Source: an uncultured Chloracidobacterium sp. (GTDB lineage: Bacteria > Acidobacteriota > Blastocatellia > Pyrinomonadales > Pyrinomonadaceae). Taken from it: a stretch of 64,000 nt of DNA. A model generated the notes under the pieces. It was not told the DNA's origin and searched no databases. It saw only the letters and a program-made list of their open reading frames with translations. The translations under genes were made by a program, and so were the position numbers. The stretch lies in assembly GCA_936914845.1 (NCBI GenBank), contig CAKZGE010000011.1, forward strand, positions 1-64,000, given 5' to 3'. Positions 49,538 to 58,808 of this stretch are shown piece by piece (within the stretch, counting starts at the first letter, position 1; the number at the start of each line of letters is the position of its first letter).

Positions 49538-50992
49538 CTATTTGACCTTTTCCCATCCGCTGACGAAGTATTTCTTTGCCAGTTCATCGAACATCTTTTT
49601 TGCGGCTGTTTGTGTCGCGGCGATCTTCACCGTGCGTTCGAGCGGAGTTTTGCGGTTTGGGCTGAAATCGGTCAGGTAAACGACATATGGCGGAAATTCG
49701 CCGCCGGATTCTTTATTGGTCTTCCACAGGAGCAGCTTGCGAACCATCTTTTTCTCTGCCATGACTTTTGTATAGACGACACGCTCAAGCAATTTGCTCG
49801 GGTCCGCCTTTTCATCCGCAGCAGAACGGTCAACGTTTTGGACATTGACCAGATCGCTCACCTGGCTGATATTTACGTCCTCGGCGGTCGCTTCCTTGTC
49901 ATCGCGAAATCGGACGAACTGAGGAGAAATGACACTGACCAGCGGCATGCGTGACAACGCTTTATAACGCTTGCCGTCCCATTCAAGCACCATCCGATTG
50001 ACCGGGCCGCCGCGGGTACGTTCGGCGATCATATCGAGACACGAGATCTCGATGACCGGTCCCGGCTTTATCATCTCATAGGCCACGTAGTCGTTATTGA
50101 CCGCAACATAATCGGACGGGGCCGTCTTTTTCTTCAGATCCTTTACGATCTCTCGCCTTTCATCTTCAGAAAAACCGCCGCCGACGCGGGTCAGTTCCTG
50201 AATGGTTCCGTCGCCGCGAATAACAGCTACCAAAAGATCGTGCAGCATCGCTTTTCGGTCGTCCGTCCCTTCGGAAAAACCGAGGATCGCCACATCTATA
50301 TTATGCCGCAGCTTGATCTTATAAAGCCCTGCGTCATCGTGTCGGACGACAATGCCTTCGGCCTCTTCGCCGATCACCCAATCGGTGAACAACTCCATTA
50401 TTGCATCTATCGAATCGACCTTTTTAAATTCCACCGGATGCACGCGGTCGCCCTTACCGAAAACCTTTTTCAGCAGTTCAAAGACCTTTGCGGTCTGCGT
50501 GATCGGCTCGCCGTTCCATTCAACTATATCGAAAAGAGCAAGGCCGATCTGTTCGACGGCTTCCTTTGACTTCGGTGAACGCAGGATACCGACAACCTGC
50601 TGTACCATGTGGGCCCGGGACGCTCCCTGTTTTACATAAAGCTCGCCGGCTAAAATGCACGAACCGATCTTCGCCTTTTTAAGCAACTTTTCCGCCTCTT
50701 CAAAGGCAGGCAAGCCAAGGCGAACTGTGGCTCCGGGATTGACTGAGATGATCTGCTTTCCGTTAAAAAAGATCAGAGCAAATTCGCCGTCGTATTTCCG
50801 CGAAACAAAATAGCCTTTGGTCTTTGGAATATTGTACGCGTCCTGCGGCGACATCGGCCGCATCTTCCCGCTTAGATCGCGGCGATATTCCTGAGCTTTG
50901 ACGTGCAGCAGCGGATCAGCCAGATCGCCCGCCTTGCCGGTACAGTAGCCAAATTTGCAGGACAGTTTCTTTTGTTCGATATCAAGATTCAT
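49538..50992 (-). CDS. ATP-dependent DNA ligase
   Basis: The 484-residue protein has the nucleotidyl-transferase motifs of ATP-dependent ligases. Motif I is RKYDGE with the adenylated Lys at residue 66. Motif III is LFDIVEW with ELYV at 117-120. Motif IV is EGIVVR (212-217) and motif V YKIKLRH (224-230). The N-terminal about 60 residues are short. After the OB-like domain comes an extra C-terminal region (about 370-484), ending in a segment (PPYVVYLTDFSPNRKTP) not typical of LigD or viral ligases. It lacks the LigD polymerase and phosphoesterase domains. It overlaps the upstream gene by 11 bases. Confidence 0.9.
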   Translation of the reverse strand: MNLDIEQKKLSCKFGYCTGKAGDLADPLLHVKAQEYRRDLSGKMRPMSPQDAYNIPKTKGYFVSRKYDGEFALIFFNGKQIISVNPGATVRLGLPAFEEAEKLLKKAKIGSCILAGELYVKQGASRAHMVQQVVGILRSPKSKEAVEQIGLALFDIVEWNGEPITQTAKVFELLKKVFGKGDRVHPVEFKKVDSIDAIMELFTDWVIGEEAEGIVVRHDDAGLYKIKLRHNIDVAILGFSEGTDDRKAMLHDLLVAVIRGDGTIQELTRVGGGFSEDERREIVKDLKKKTAPSDYVAVNNDYVAYEMIKPGPVIEISCLDMIAERTRGGPVNRMVLEWDGKRYKALSRMPLVSVISPQFVRFRDDKEATAEDVNISQVSDLVNVQNVDRSAADEKADPSKLLERVVYTKVMAEKKMVRKLLLWKTNKESGGEFPPYVVYLTDFSPNRKTPLERTVKIAATQTAAKKMFDELAKKYFVSGWEKVK

Positions 50993-51692
50993 CGCCTGTC
51001 TCCTTCGGCCTTTTCAACTCCATATTTGAAAGGTGCAGGATCAAACAATATGCATCGCCTTTGACGCGGCCCTCCAAAAAAGCATTGTACGGTTTGCCGC
51101 CGCGATTCATCACCAGCGGTTGATCTGCCTTGGCCCCGCCCCGGATCAACATCAGCGAACCGCGTTTATCCAGTTCTTTAGCCATATCGTAAAGGAAATC
51201 AAAGGTCAGCCCGTTTACGTGCACTATCTGCTTTTTGTTGGTGAAGACGAATCGGTGAGCGGCTTCTTCTTTCTTAATGAACTTGCCTGTCCAACGCAGC
51301 GGGAATTCGGCGTTCATATTCTGCAGCTCTTTTTTCCGCGCTCGTTTTGTTTTAACACTGCCGTCCGGGTTTTTTATGATCTCGTATTCATTGACCAAAT
51401 GGATGATGCCGCGCTTTGAAACATAGACCCGCGATGCATCCGTCAGCGTCATTCCGGCATTTTCCATGTCGATCTCCGGATCACCCTTGACCAGTAGATC
51501 GGCAACTTTTTCCAGCTTTTTGGCTTTTTTGAGGAGTTGCGCAAGGTCGTGGTCGGCATCTGCTTTCACGAGCCGTTTGGTGATGACGGCCTTGCCGTTC
51601 TTATCCACGTAGCGAACGTCCGTCTTCGGCCGCAGAGCCTCAAGCGCCACAACCGCGTCACGATTCTTTACATTGCTGATATTGATCGCCAT
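50982..51692 (-). CDS. unknown protein of the ligase-primase operon (236 residues)
   Basis: The product is mixed alpha/beta with many Lys and Arg residues (RLVKADADHDLAQLLKKAKKL; RARKKELQNMNAEF). A second half (FKKEEAAHRFVFTNKKQIVHVNG-like, FLYDMAKELDKRG, LEGRVKGDAYCLILHLSN) looks like a compact fold. No catalytic motif or known family is recognised. Its stop overlaps the ligase start by 11 bases and its start is 4 bases after the upstream gene, so a shared job with the ligase is likely. A DNA-end-binding role is a guess. Confidence 0.65.
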   Translation of the reverse strand: MAINISNVKNRDAVVALEALRPKTDVRYVDKNGKAVITKRLVKADADHDLAQLLKKAKKLEKVADLLVKGDPEIDMENAGMTLTDASRVYVSKRGIIHLVNEYEIIKNPDGSVKTKRARKKELQNMNAEFPLRWTGKFIKKEEAAHRFVFTNKKQIVHVNGLTFDFLYDMAKELDKRGSLMLIRGGAKADQPLVMNRGGKPYNAFLEGRVKGDAYCLILHLSNMELKRPKETGDES

Positions 51693-51696
51693 ACGT

Positions 51697-52314
51697 CTAT
51701 AAAAGGTCGAAATCGATGTCGTCGGCGGAAATCTCCTGCTCTTCGGTATCGTCGAGCAATGCCGCCTGGTTCAGCTTTACAAAATCATAGGTAGCTTGTT
51801 TTCCGGTAACCATAAACGCACTTTTGTCGGCGCCGATAACATATGCCATATCGTATTCGTTGCCGCCGCGATAGCTGAAAGGAAAGCAATACAGATTGCC
51901 TTCGAGCAGGTCATCGACGAGCGGTTGGATATCAGAATCTTCCGCCGGTAAAAGCAAATAGACACTTTTCACGATATGCAGCAAATAATCGTCAACGTCG
52001 GCGGGTGACAATTCGTTGGGAGAATCGAAAGACGAAGGCACCTGTTCGATCGGGTCGCCTTCGAATGAGACCGGAACCAGCTCTGTGCGGTCGATCGAAT
52101 CGCCCTTTTCATTCACGGTCGCCAGGGCGGTTCCGCCTTTTTCGATCAGTGTCTTGCCATCCGCCGCCAATATCTTCAGTGTCGCTTCGTTACCCTTTTC
52201 ATCAAATGCCTCGATCTCGACAGAGCCATAAAGCTTTTCGCGATCGACCTTAAGGATCGAAACCGGATATTCAACGCCGTCCAGCGAAAGAATAAGTACG
52301 CGCGCCATATCCAT
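51697..52314 (-). CDS. unknown acidic protein, first gene of the ligase-primase operon
   Basis: The 205-residue protein is acidic, especially at its C-terminus (DDTEEQEISADDIDFDLL). The N-terminal half has a beta-rich pattern (MARVLILSLDGVEYPVSILKVD, VEIEAFDEKGNEATLKILAAD). A helical section around 110-135 (DDYLLHIVKSVYLLLPAEDSD) follows. It is the leading gene of the four-gene operon. No motif is recognised. Confidence 0.6.
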   Translation of the reverse strand: MDMARVLILSLDGVEYPVSILKVDREKLYGSVEIEAFDEKGNEATLKILAADGKTLIEKGGTALATVNEKGDSIDRTELVPVSFEGDPIEQVPSSFDSPNELSPADVDDYLLHIVKSVYLLLPAEDSDIQPLVDDLLEGNLYCFPFSYRGGNEYDMAYVIGADKSAFMVTGKQATYDFVKLNQAALLDDTEEQEISADDIDFDLL

Positions 52315-52402
52315 TTAGCATAAAGAACTTAGCGGAAAATGCCAATGATATTTGAGAGGTTAGCAGTTTTTTTACTCTGGGGCCAGTGGTTGGTCAAAAG
52401 TT

Positions 52403-52780
52403 CTAGGCTTCGGTCTGCTCCGGTACGGTTTCGCCGGCCTTTGCTTTGGCGGGTGGCTTTACGTAGGCCTTTCGCTGGATAAGCTGAATCGAATTGAGTT
52501 TTATTCGTCGCTGTGCAGTAGTTGTTTGTGCCGAAACATCTTCGGCATAATCGAGTTCGAAAGAATACGTAAAATGTCCGGTCGCAAGCTTTTTCGCAAC
52601 CGCATCCTCTACGTGAAAAGTGATCGCATCCGCATATTTGCCCAAGCTTTCGTCCGCATAACCGAGAATTTCTCCTAATGCGTCGTCCAAATAAACCGGA
52701 ACATTATCTATCGGTTCGCATCTGTGCGATATATCGCCGAGAACGTGACGGCGAGCCATTGATACAGGTTGATTAGCCAT
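52403..52780 (-). CDS. unknown protein, 125 residues
   Basis: The protein begins MANQPVSMARRHVLGDISHR and has a beta-like middle (FTYSFELDYAEDV, QRRIKLNSIQLIQRK) and a Lys/Pro/Ala tail (KPPAKAKAGETVPEQ). No motif is recognised. It lies 88 bases upstream of the ligase-primase operon on the same strand, so transcription may be continuous, but no terminator or promoter between them is certain. It is downstream of the RRM gene's terminator. Confidence 0.55.
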   Translation of the reverse strand: MANQPVSMARRHVLGDISHRCEPIDNVPVYLDDALGEILGYADESLGKYADAITFHVEDAVAKKLATGHFTYSFELDYAEDVSAQTTTAQRRIKLNSIQLIQRKAYVKPPAKAKAGETVPEQTEA

Positions 52781-52800
52781 AGAATCCTCCGGGCCTCGAT

Positions 52801-52832
52801 TGAAAGAAAGGCCGACGGAATTTCCGCCGGCC
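52801..52832 (-). terminator. Rho-independent terminator of the RRM gene
   Basis: On the minus strand GGCCGGCGG pairs with CCGTCGGCC (one G-U pair, 5-base loop) and is followed by TTTCTTTC. It starts 21 bases after the RRM stop codon. Confidence 0.75.
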
Positions 52833-52852
52833 CGTCGTATTAGCGGCTGTTT

Positions 52853-53173
52853 TTACCAGCCTGAGCCGTTATATCCGCCACGGCTACCACCTCTGTTGTT
52901 GCCGCCTCTTCCACCGCCGCCGCTGCGGGCACCGTCAGGCTTCGCTTCATTAACTTTCAGCCCTCGGCCGTCAATTTCTTTTCCGTTCAGTTGTTCGATA
53001 GCGAGTCCGCCTTCTTCTTTGGTTGACATTTCAACAAATCCAAAGCCGCGCGACCTTCCGGTTTCACGATCTTCGATAACATGTGCTGATGTGACGGTGC
53101 CGACGCTCCCAAATAATTCTGTTAGTTCTTCGACCGATGTGTTAAAAGAGAGATTTCCTACGTAAAGTTTCAT
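52853..53173 (-). CDS. RRM-domain RNA-binding protein with glycine-rich tail
   Basis: The 106-residue protein is a single RNA-recognition motif. RNP2 is KLYVGNLSF (2-10) and RNP1 is RGFGFVEM (about 42-49), with Phe and Tyr at the RNA-stacking positions. The fold ends at about residue 82. A Gly/Arg/Asn-rich tail (RSGGGGRGGNNRGGSRGGY) follows. Small RRM proteins of this type in bacteria are often cold-inducible and bind single-stranded RNA. It has a 269-base upstream gap that probably contains a long leader, and its own terminator. Confidence 0.93.
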   Translation of the reverse strand: MKLYVGNLSFNTSVEELTELFGSVGTVTSAHVIEDRETGRSRGFGFVEMSTKEEGGLAIEQLNGKEIDGRGLKVNEAKPDGARSGGGGRGGNNRGGSRGGYNGSGW

Positions 53174-53442
53174 TTTTCTGTTTCCTTATCCGCATTTGTA
53201 GCGGTGTTTTTCAAAGAAGCTGTTGAAGATCGCGGCTTTACGTTGATTAGAAAAGATCGGATCTCGGATACTCAAATATTCGCTCAGAGCACTTCTGCTG
53301 TTCCCAAAGGGCCTGCTCTCAAACTTATCCGAAAATCGTTTAGGCGAAGCGCATCGTAACGAACCGATGCGAGAGAAGGATTTATTACATTAACTGTTGC
53401 ATCTATCCGCACAAATAGCAATGTGTATTCTGCGAAAACCAG
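53174..53442. other. untranslated region upstream of the RRM gene, no gene seen
   Basis: The stretch between the desaturase and RRM genes is 269 bases long and contains no convincing ORF. On the minus strand it could be a long leader of the RRM gene, a typical feature of cold-inducible RNA-binding genes. No defined hairpin or promoter could be assigned. Confidence 0.35.
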
Positions 53443-54258
53443 TCAATGTTTTATTTCGCTCGCCCATCCGACACGCTGCATACATTTGATCGTGATCCAG
53501 TTCAGATCAAATTGATGCCACCTTATACCGTGCCGGGCCGCCGTCGGCCGGGCGTGATGATTATTATGCCAGCCTTCGCCAAATGTCAGCAGAGCAACGA
53601 ACCAATTGTTGGTCGAATCATCGTTTGTTTGATGCGGCCGGCCGCCGTACAGATGCGACAGCGAATTTACAAACCAGGTCGTATGCCAGCCGACAACAAC
53701 CCGTGCAAAAACTCCCCAAACCACCATCGACCAGCCTCCGGCCAGAAAAAGAAGTGCCGCCGAAACTATAATCGGAATGTAATAAAACCGCGAAATAAGT
53801 ATATGGCCGCGGTCTTTTAACATATCCGGCACGTATCGTTCGAGCTTTTCCTGTTTATGGTCTTGGGCATCTCCCCACAGCACCCATCCAACATGCGCCC
53901 ATATAAATCCGTCCCGCGTGGAATGCGGATCGCCGGAAGTTTCGGTGTATTGATGATGAATTCGGTGTGTTGCGACCCATTTAATCGGGCAGTCTTGTAT
54001 GGACAAGGTGCCAAAGATCGTTAACAGATATTCCAGCCATTTTGGAACGGTAAAGCTGCGATGGGTTAAAAGCCGGTGCCACCCGAGTCCGACGCCGAGT
54101 CCGCCGACCACCCAATTTAATATCAAAAGAACTAACAGATTCTTGATGCTGAATGAAAAAAAGGCCGGTATTGCCAGTAAATGAAAGATGGCGACGATTG
54201 CAACATTTTTATAGTTAACGGCGGCGGGCCGGAGCGATTCGTTAGTGTTTTTGTTCAT
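53443..54258 (-). CDS. membrane fatty acid (acyl-CoA/acyl-lipid) desaturase
   Basis: From ATG 54258 the protein has 271 residues and four hydrophobic segments. The three His boxes for the di-iron centre are intact: HRLLTHRSF, HRIHHQYTE with WVATHRIHH, and HNNHHARPTA. This is the delta-9-type acyl-CoA desaturase pattern, in which Fe2 and oxygen insert a double bond in saturated acyl chains. The TTG at 54282 extends the frame by 8 residues without a ribosome site. It lies beside a cold-type RRM gene and may be part of membrane adaptation. Confidence 0.93.
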   Translation of the reverse strand: MNKNTNESLRPAAVNYKNVAIVAIFHLLAIPAFFSFSIKNLLVLLILNWVVGGLGVGLGWHRLLTHRSFTVPKWLEYLLTIFGTLSIQDCPIKWVATHRIHHQYTETSGDPHSTRDGFIWAHVGWVLWGDAQDHKQEKLERYVPDMLKDRGHILISRFYYIPIIVSAALLFLAGGWSMVVWGVFARVVVGWHTTWFVNSLSHLYGGRPHQTNDDSTNNWFVALLTFGEGWHNNHHARPTAARHGIRWHQFDLNWITIKCMQRVGWASEIKH

Positions 54259-54370
54259 GGTAAATACCGGACTGAACAACAATCCTAACAGTCATTTGAG
54301 AGGCTCTTTGTATTATTTACGTAATGTCTGTCACCGGGACGGGTTTTATTGCTCCGACAGTGGCTCTGAT

Positions 54371-54432
54371 TTGTGTCTTTTGTGGTAAGAATTTTTGAAC
54401 ACAGATCACACAGATGAAAACACAGAAAAAAA
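54371..54432. repeat. ACACAGAT-type low-complexity repeat
   Basis: The plus strand reads GAACACAGATCACACAG and GAAAACACAGAAAAAAAG within about 40 bases. Such CACAGA-type runs are recurrent spacers in several environmental bacterial phyla. The origin is unknown. Confidence 0.45.
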
Positions 54433-54543
54433 GTAATCAATTGCCGCAACCTTCGAGCTTCCGCCACGGGATAGAAAGGTAAGTCCTGACTGAAACGCAG
54501 ACAGCTTGCCTGCATCTTCAGCCGTCGAAAACAACAACTTCCT

Positions 54544-54692
54544 AGCTCCGTAGGAGCGGAATGTTTGTAGCGCCGGCCATAAAAAATACCAAAAGCTCCG
54601 TCAGGAGCGAAATGTTTGTAGCACCGCGATTTACAAAACAAATTAAAGCCCCATCGGGGCGACATATCCAATATGCGGCTCCGACGGAGCTT
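54544..54692 (+). repeat. cluster of short palindromic repeats (GCTCC-type hairpins with ATGTTTGTAG tail)
   Basis: There are four related units. 54544-54571 has AGCTCCGTAGGAGCGGAATG and tail TTTGTAGC. 54594-54622 is AGCTCCGTCAGGAGCGAAAT with tail GTTTGTAGC. 54646-54670 is AGCCCCATCGGGGCGACATA. 54676-54692 is GCGGCTCCGACGGAGC, with no tail. Each contains a short stem (GCTCC.. GGAGC or CCCC..GGGG), and the first two share the tail ATGTTTGTAGC. The pattern is of a dispersed palindromic repeat (REP/BIME-like). Confidence 0.75.
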
Positions 54693-54754
54693 GGCTTGTG
54701 TGCAAGCGTGTGGGACTTGCCAAAGTGTTAAAAGGTGAAAACGTTTCGGAGGTC

Positions 54755-54776
54755 GGGGCGGCATTATGCTCGCCCC
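54755..54776. terminator. hairpin downstream of groL
   Basis: GGGGCG and CGCCCC flank a 10-base loop 29 bases past the groL stop. On the minus strand no T-run follows, so it may only be a transcript-end stabiliser or Rho-dependent site. Confidence 0.35.
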
Positions 54777-54804
54777 TTTGCACTCAAAACCCCGAACTAT
54801 TCGA

Positions 54805-56451
<1,647 letters not shown>

Positions 56452-56535
56452 GATGATTTAATCTCCTAAAAATGATAGAACCTATCGCACCAACCTGACC
56501 CATCCGGCCTGTTGGTCGTAAATGTCCTTGTGTCT

Positions 56536-56850
56536 TTATGCAGCCGCTCCTGCCCGGTTGATGATGCCCAAGATCTCGTCTTCGCGCATGATCAGAAATT
56601 CTTCACCGTCGAGCTTGATCTCAGAACCGCTGTATTTGCCGAAAAGAACTCGGTCGCCTGCTTTGACGTCAAGCGGTTGGCGGGTGCCGTCTTCTTTATA
56701 TTTACCGCTGCCGGCTGCGATGACCTCGCCTTCTTGCGGCTTTTCTTTAGCCGAATCCGGAATAAAAAGCCCTCCGGCGGTCTGATTCGAATTGTCTTCG
56801 ATGCGGCGGAGGATGACGCGATCGTGTAAAGGTGTAATATTGGTTGCCAT
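56536..56850 (-). CDS. groS: co-chaperonin GroES
   Basis: GroES is the heptameric lid for GroEL. The 104-residue product begins MATNITPLHDRVILRRIEDN and includes the mobile loop (NQTAGGLFIPDSAKEKPQ) and the C-terminal strand region. Its length is normal. It is the first gene of the groSL pair. A CIRCE operator and a near-consensus promoter precede it, so heat control through HrcA is expected. Confidence 0.98.
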   Translation of the reverse strand: MATNITPLHDRVILRRIEDNSNQTAGGLFIPDSAKEKPQEGEVIAAGSGKYKEDGTRQPLDVKAGDRVLFGKYSGSEIKLDGEEFLIMREDEILGIINRAGAAA

Positions 56851-56921
56851 ATTAAATGTAACTCCTTTTTAAATTGATCAAAATATCTAGCGAGCACTAT
56901 GCCGAATGTCTCATCGACCAT

Positions 56922-56948
56922 TTAGCACTCTTGCCTTATGAGTGCTAG
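56922..56948. promoter_or_regulatory. CIRCE operator (HrcA-binding inverted repeat)
   Basis: TTAGCACTC, nine bases, and GAGTGCTAG match the CIRCE consensus (TTAGCACTC-N9-GAGTGCTAA) with a single mismatch. It lies between the -10 and the groS start and is the known site of the HrcA repressor. No hrcA gene is in the window. Confidence 0.93.
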
Positions 56949-56976
56949 TATATTGAATTGGATCGCGGGATGTCAA
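56947..56976 (-). promoter_or_regulatory. sigma-70 promoter of groSL
   Basis: TTGACA (56971-56976) and TATACT (56947-56952) on the minus strand are spaced 18 bases apart. The CIRCE operator begins at the -10 and covers the start region, so HrcA would block initiation. Confidence 0.85.
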
Positions 56977-57028
56977 GCGTTCGGTGAATTATTTAGAAAA
57001 TCTGATAACACCATTATCAACTTCGGCC

Positions 57029-57829
57029 ATGAGCATCACAGAGATCAATATTTATCCGGTAAAATCGCTCGGCGGTGTTTCGCTTCAAACCGCAACCGTT
57101 GAAAACCGCGGCTTTACATTCGATCGACGATGGATGCTGATCGATGAAGACGACCGATTTATTTCGCAGCGTGAGATGCCGCAGATGTCACGGATCAAGT
57201 TGAGCATTGCGGGTGACATGGCTATTGCGGAATACGGCGGCGAAATGTTGGTGTTAGAGCCGCCTACCGGCCAGATGGTCGAGGTGTCTATTTGGGATGA
57301 CGTAGTTGCGGCGGCTCTGTGCGGCGAAACGGCGAACGAGTGGTTCTCGGCGGCTCTCGGAACCGGCGTACGTTTGGTAAGAATGCCGGATGGCGTAAAG
57401 CGGCCGGTTGATCCAAAATATGCACTGGAGGGGACGGGAGACGAGGTCAGTTTCGCCGACGCTTACCCATATTTGATCATCGGCGAAGCGTCGCTGAAAG
57501 ATCTAAACAGCCGAATGGAACACCCAGTGCCGATGAACCGCTTTCGTCCAAATCTAGTGTTCAGCGGAAAAGAGCCTTTTGCCGAAGACGACTGGAAAAA
57601 GATACGCATCGGCGATATCGTATTTCATTTAGTAAAGCCTTGTGCGCGATGTGTGATAACGACCATCGATCAGGCTGAGGGGATCAAGAAAGGACCGGAG
57701 CCACTGCGGACATTGGCCGAATTTCGAAACGTCAACGGCAAGGTCATGTTCGGCCAAAATATGATCGCGGAGCCGGGCGGCGGCGTTATCAACATTGGCG
57801 ACAAGATCGAGGTATTGGAAACCAAATAG
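57029..57829 (+). CDS. MOSC-domain protein (mARC/YiiM-like molybdenum-cofactor domain)
   Basis: From ATG 57029 (MSITEINIYPVKSLGGV) the 266-residue protein has an N-terminal MOSC_N beta-barrel and a MOSC domain. The conserved cysteine in CARCVITTIDQAEG (about residue 205) is the expected molybdenum ligand in mARC-type enzymes. The YPVKSL motif is typical of MOSC_N proteins. Reduction of N-hydroxylated substrates is possible, but the substrate is unknown. An upstream start at 56984 adds 15 residues with no clear ribosome site. The next gene follows by 5 bases. Confidence 0.88.
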   Translation: MSITEINIYPVKSLGGVSLQTATVENRGFTFDRRWMLIDEDDRFISQREMPQMSRIKLSIAGDMAIAEYGGEMLVLEPPTGQMVEVSIWDDVVAAALCGETANEWFSAALGTGVRLVRMPDGVKRPVDPKYALEGTGDEVSFADAYPYLIIGEASLKDLNSRMEHPVPMNRFRPNLVFSGKEPFAEDDWKKIRIGDIVFHLVKPCARCVITTIDQAEGIKKGPEPLRTLAEFRNVNGKVMFGQNMIAEPGGGVINIGDKIEVLETK

Positions 57830-57834
57830 CAGCT

Positions 57835-58242
57835 ATGGAACAGAAAGAATTAATGACACCTGCAGACATCCATGCGTTTGGTGTCGAGATCGTTTACAAA
57901 CAGCTTCAGGCCGACGGGTGGAATATGGAATCGGCAGACGTAGCGGCCGACCTTTTCACGGAACCGCAGATAGTTGCCAATAAGGACGGAGAACTTGCTT
58001 TCTTTATCGTCCGCACCGGGCTCTATCCGGGCCGGGGCAGATTCGAAGAAGGCCAGGAAGCGTTCAATACGCTGGTCGATCATGCCAAAGCCCACGGCGC
58101 ATCTTGCTATTTCGCAGCGGTCGGCATCGCCAATTCCGAAGCCAAGACAGAAGAGGAGATGTCCGTACCGGTAAAAGGGGTCGGGTTCAACATCGAATTT
58201 GATGGACTAGTAAAAATGGAACTCCCGCCCGACAAAGGTTAA
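57835..58242 (+). CDS. unknown protein, 135 residues
   Basis: The protein starts 5 bases after the MOSC gene and so is probably cotranscribed with it. It is mixed alpha/beta (ADIHAFGVEIVYKQLQADGW, LAFFIVRTGLYPGRGRF, ASCYFAAVGIANSEAKTEEE). A small soluble fold is likely, but no family is recognised and no transmembrane segment is present. Confidence 0.65.
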   Translation: MEQKELMTPADIHAFGVEIVYKQLQADGWNMESADVAADLFTEPQIVANKDGELAFFIVRTGLYPGRGRFEEGQEAFNTLVDHAKAHGASCYFAAVGIANSEAKTEEEMSVPVKGVGFNIEFDGLVKMELPPDKG

Positions 58243-58377
58243 AAGAGGAAACGGCCGGTCAATTCTCTTCAAAAATCCCGGCCGCTTCACGGCATCCACA
58301 CCTTGCGGGGTAGAATTTTGCTGGTTTTCAAGGAAATGGATAATACCCGAAGAATTCCCGAAATATGCCTTGCGGAC

Positions 58378-58405
58378 AAAAAAAGGCCGACTTTTCAGAC
58401 GGCCT
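58378..58405 (-). terminator. Rho-independent terminator of the YeaQ/YmgE gene
   Basis: On the minus strand AGGCCG and CGGCCT flank a 10-base loop, followed by TTTTTTTG, about 25 bases after the 93-residue membrane gene. Confidence 0.85.
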
Positions 58406-58429
58406 GTGGTCTTGTGTTAATGTTGCCGG

Positions 58430-58711
58430 CTAAGCCGATCGTTTACCCATAAAAAGTCGAACAATGAGCAGAACCAGAACCGCTCCGATAATGGACATGA
58501 TCCACCCCGCCTGGTAATTCTCGCCGCCCCACAGGGCTCCGCCGATAATGGTTCCGAGCATTGAGCCGATAACACCGAGTACCGCCGTCAGAAGCCAGCC
58601 GGCCGCCCCTTCAGGAAATGCTTCCCGGCCGGGCAGTAAAAGGCGTGCCAAGGCGCCGACGACAATGCCAATTACAAGTGCCCATAAAAAGGCTGTGATC
58701 GATCCGAACAT
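58430..58711 (-). CDS. GlsB/YeaQ/YmgE-family stress membrane protein
   Basis: The 93-residue protein has two or three hydrophobic segments. GIVVGALARLLLPG, a linker, GWLLTAVLGVIGSMLGTIIGG and a final segment give the typical YeaQ/YmgE (transglycosylase-associated) pattern. These small proteins are usually induced by stress. It is bounded by its own terminator and an upstream promoter region. Confidence 0.9.
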   Translation of the reverse strand: MFGSITAFLWALVIGIVVGALARLLLPGREAFPEGAAGWLLTAVLGVIGSMLGTIIGGALWGGENYQAGWIMSIIGAVLVLLIVRLFMGKRSA

Positions 58712-58808
58712 AATTCCCTAACCTCCACTCTTTTTTTCTTTTGCAACTAAACCGCTTTCTTTATCTTTTACTACTGTTTCGGCTTAAAAACAATAGATTT
58801 TTTCGCTG

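Larger units (their letters stand above)
54283..54804. other. repeat-rich non-coding spacer between desaturase and groL
   Basis: This 522-base stretch contains at least two repeat families: an ACACAGAT-type degenerate block (about 54371-54432) and several GCTCC-hairpin elements (54544-54692). A 600-base minus-strand ORF overlies it, but its translation (for example LCFHLCDLCSK) is a repeat artefact. A hairpin lies near groL's end. Confidence 0.7.

Noticed and set aside
48290..52314. Classical Ku/LigD NHEJ operon
   Set aside because: No Ku-like protein or LigD three-domain protein is visible; only part of the activities are shared.
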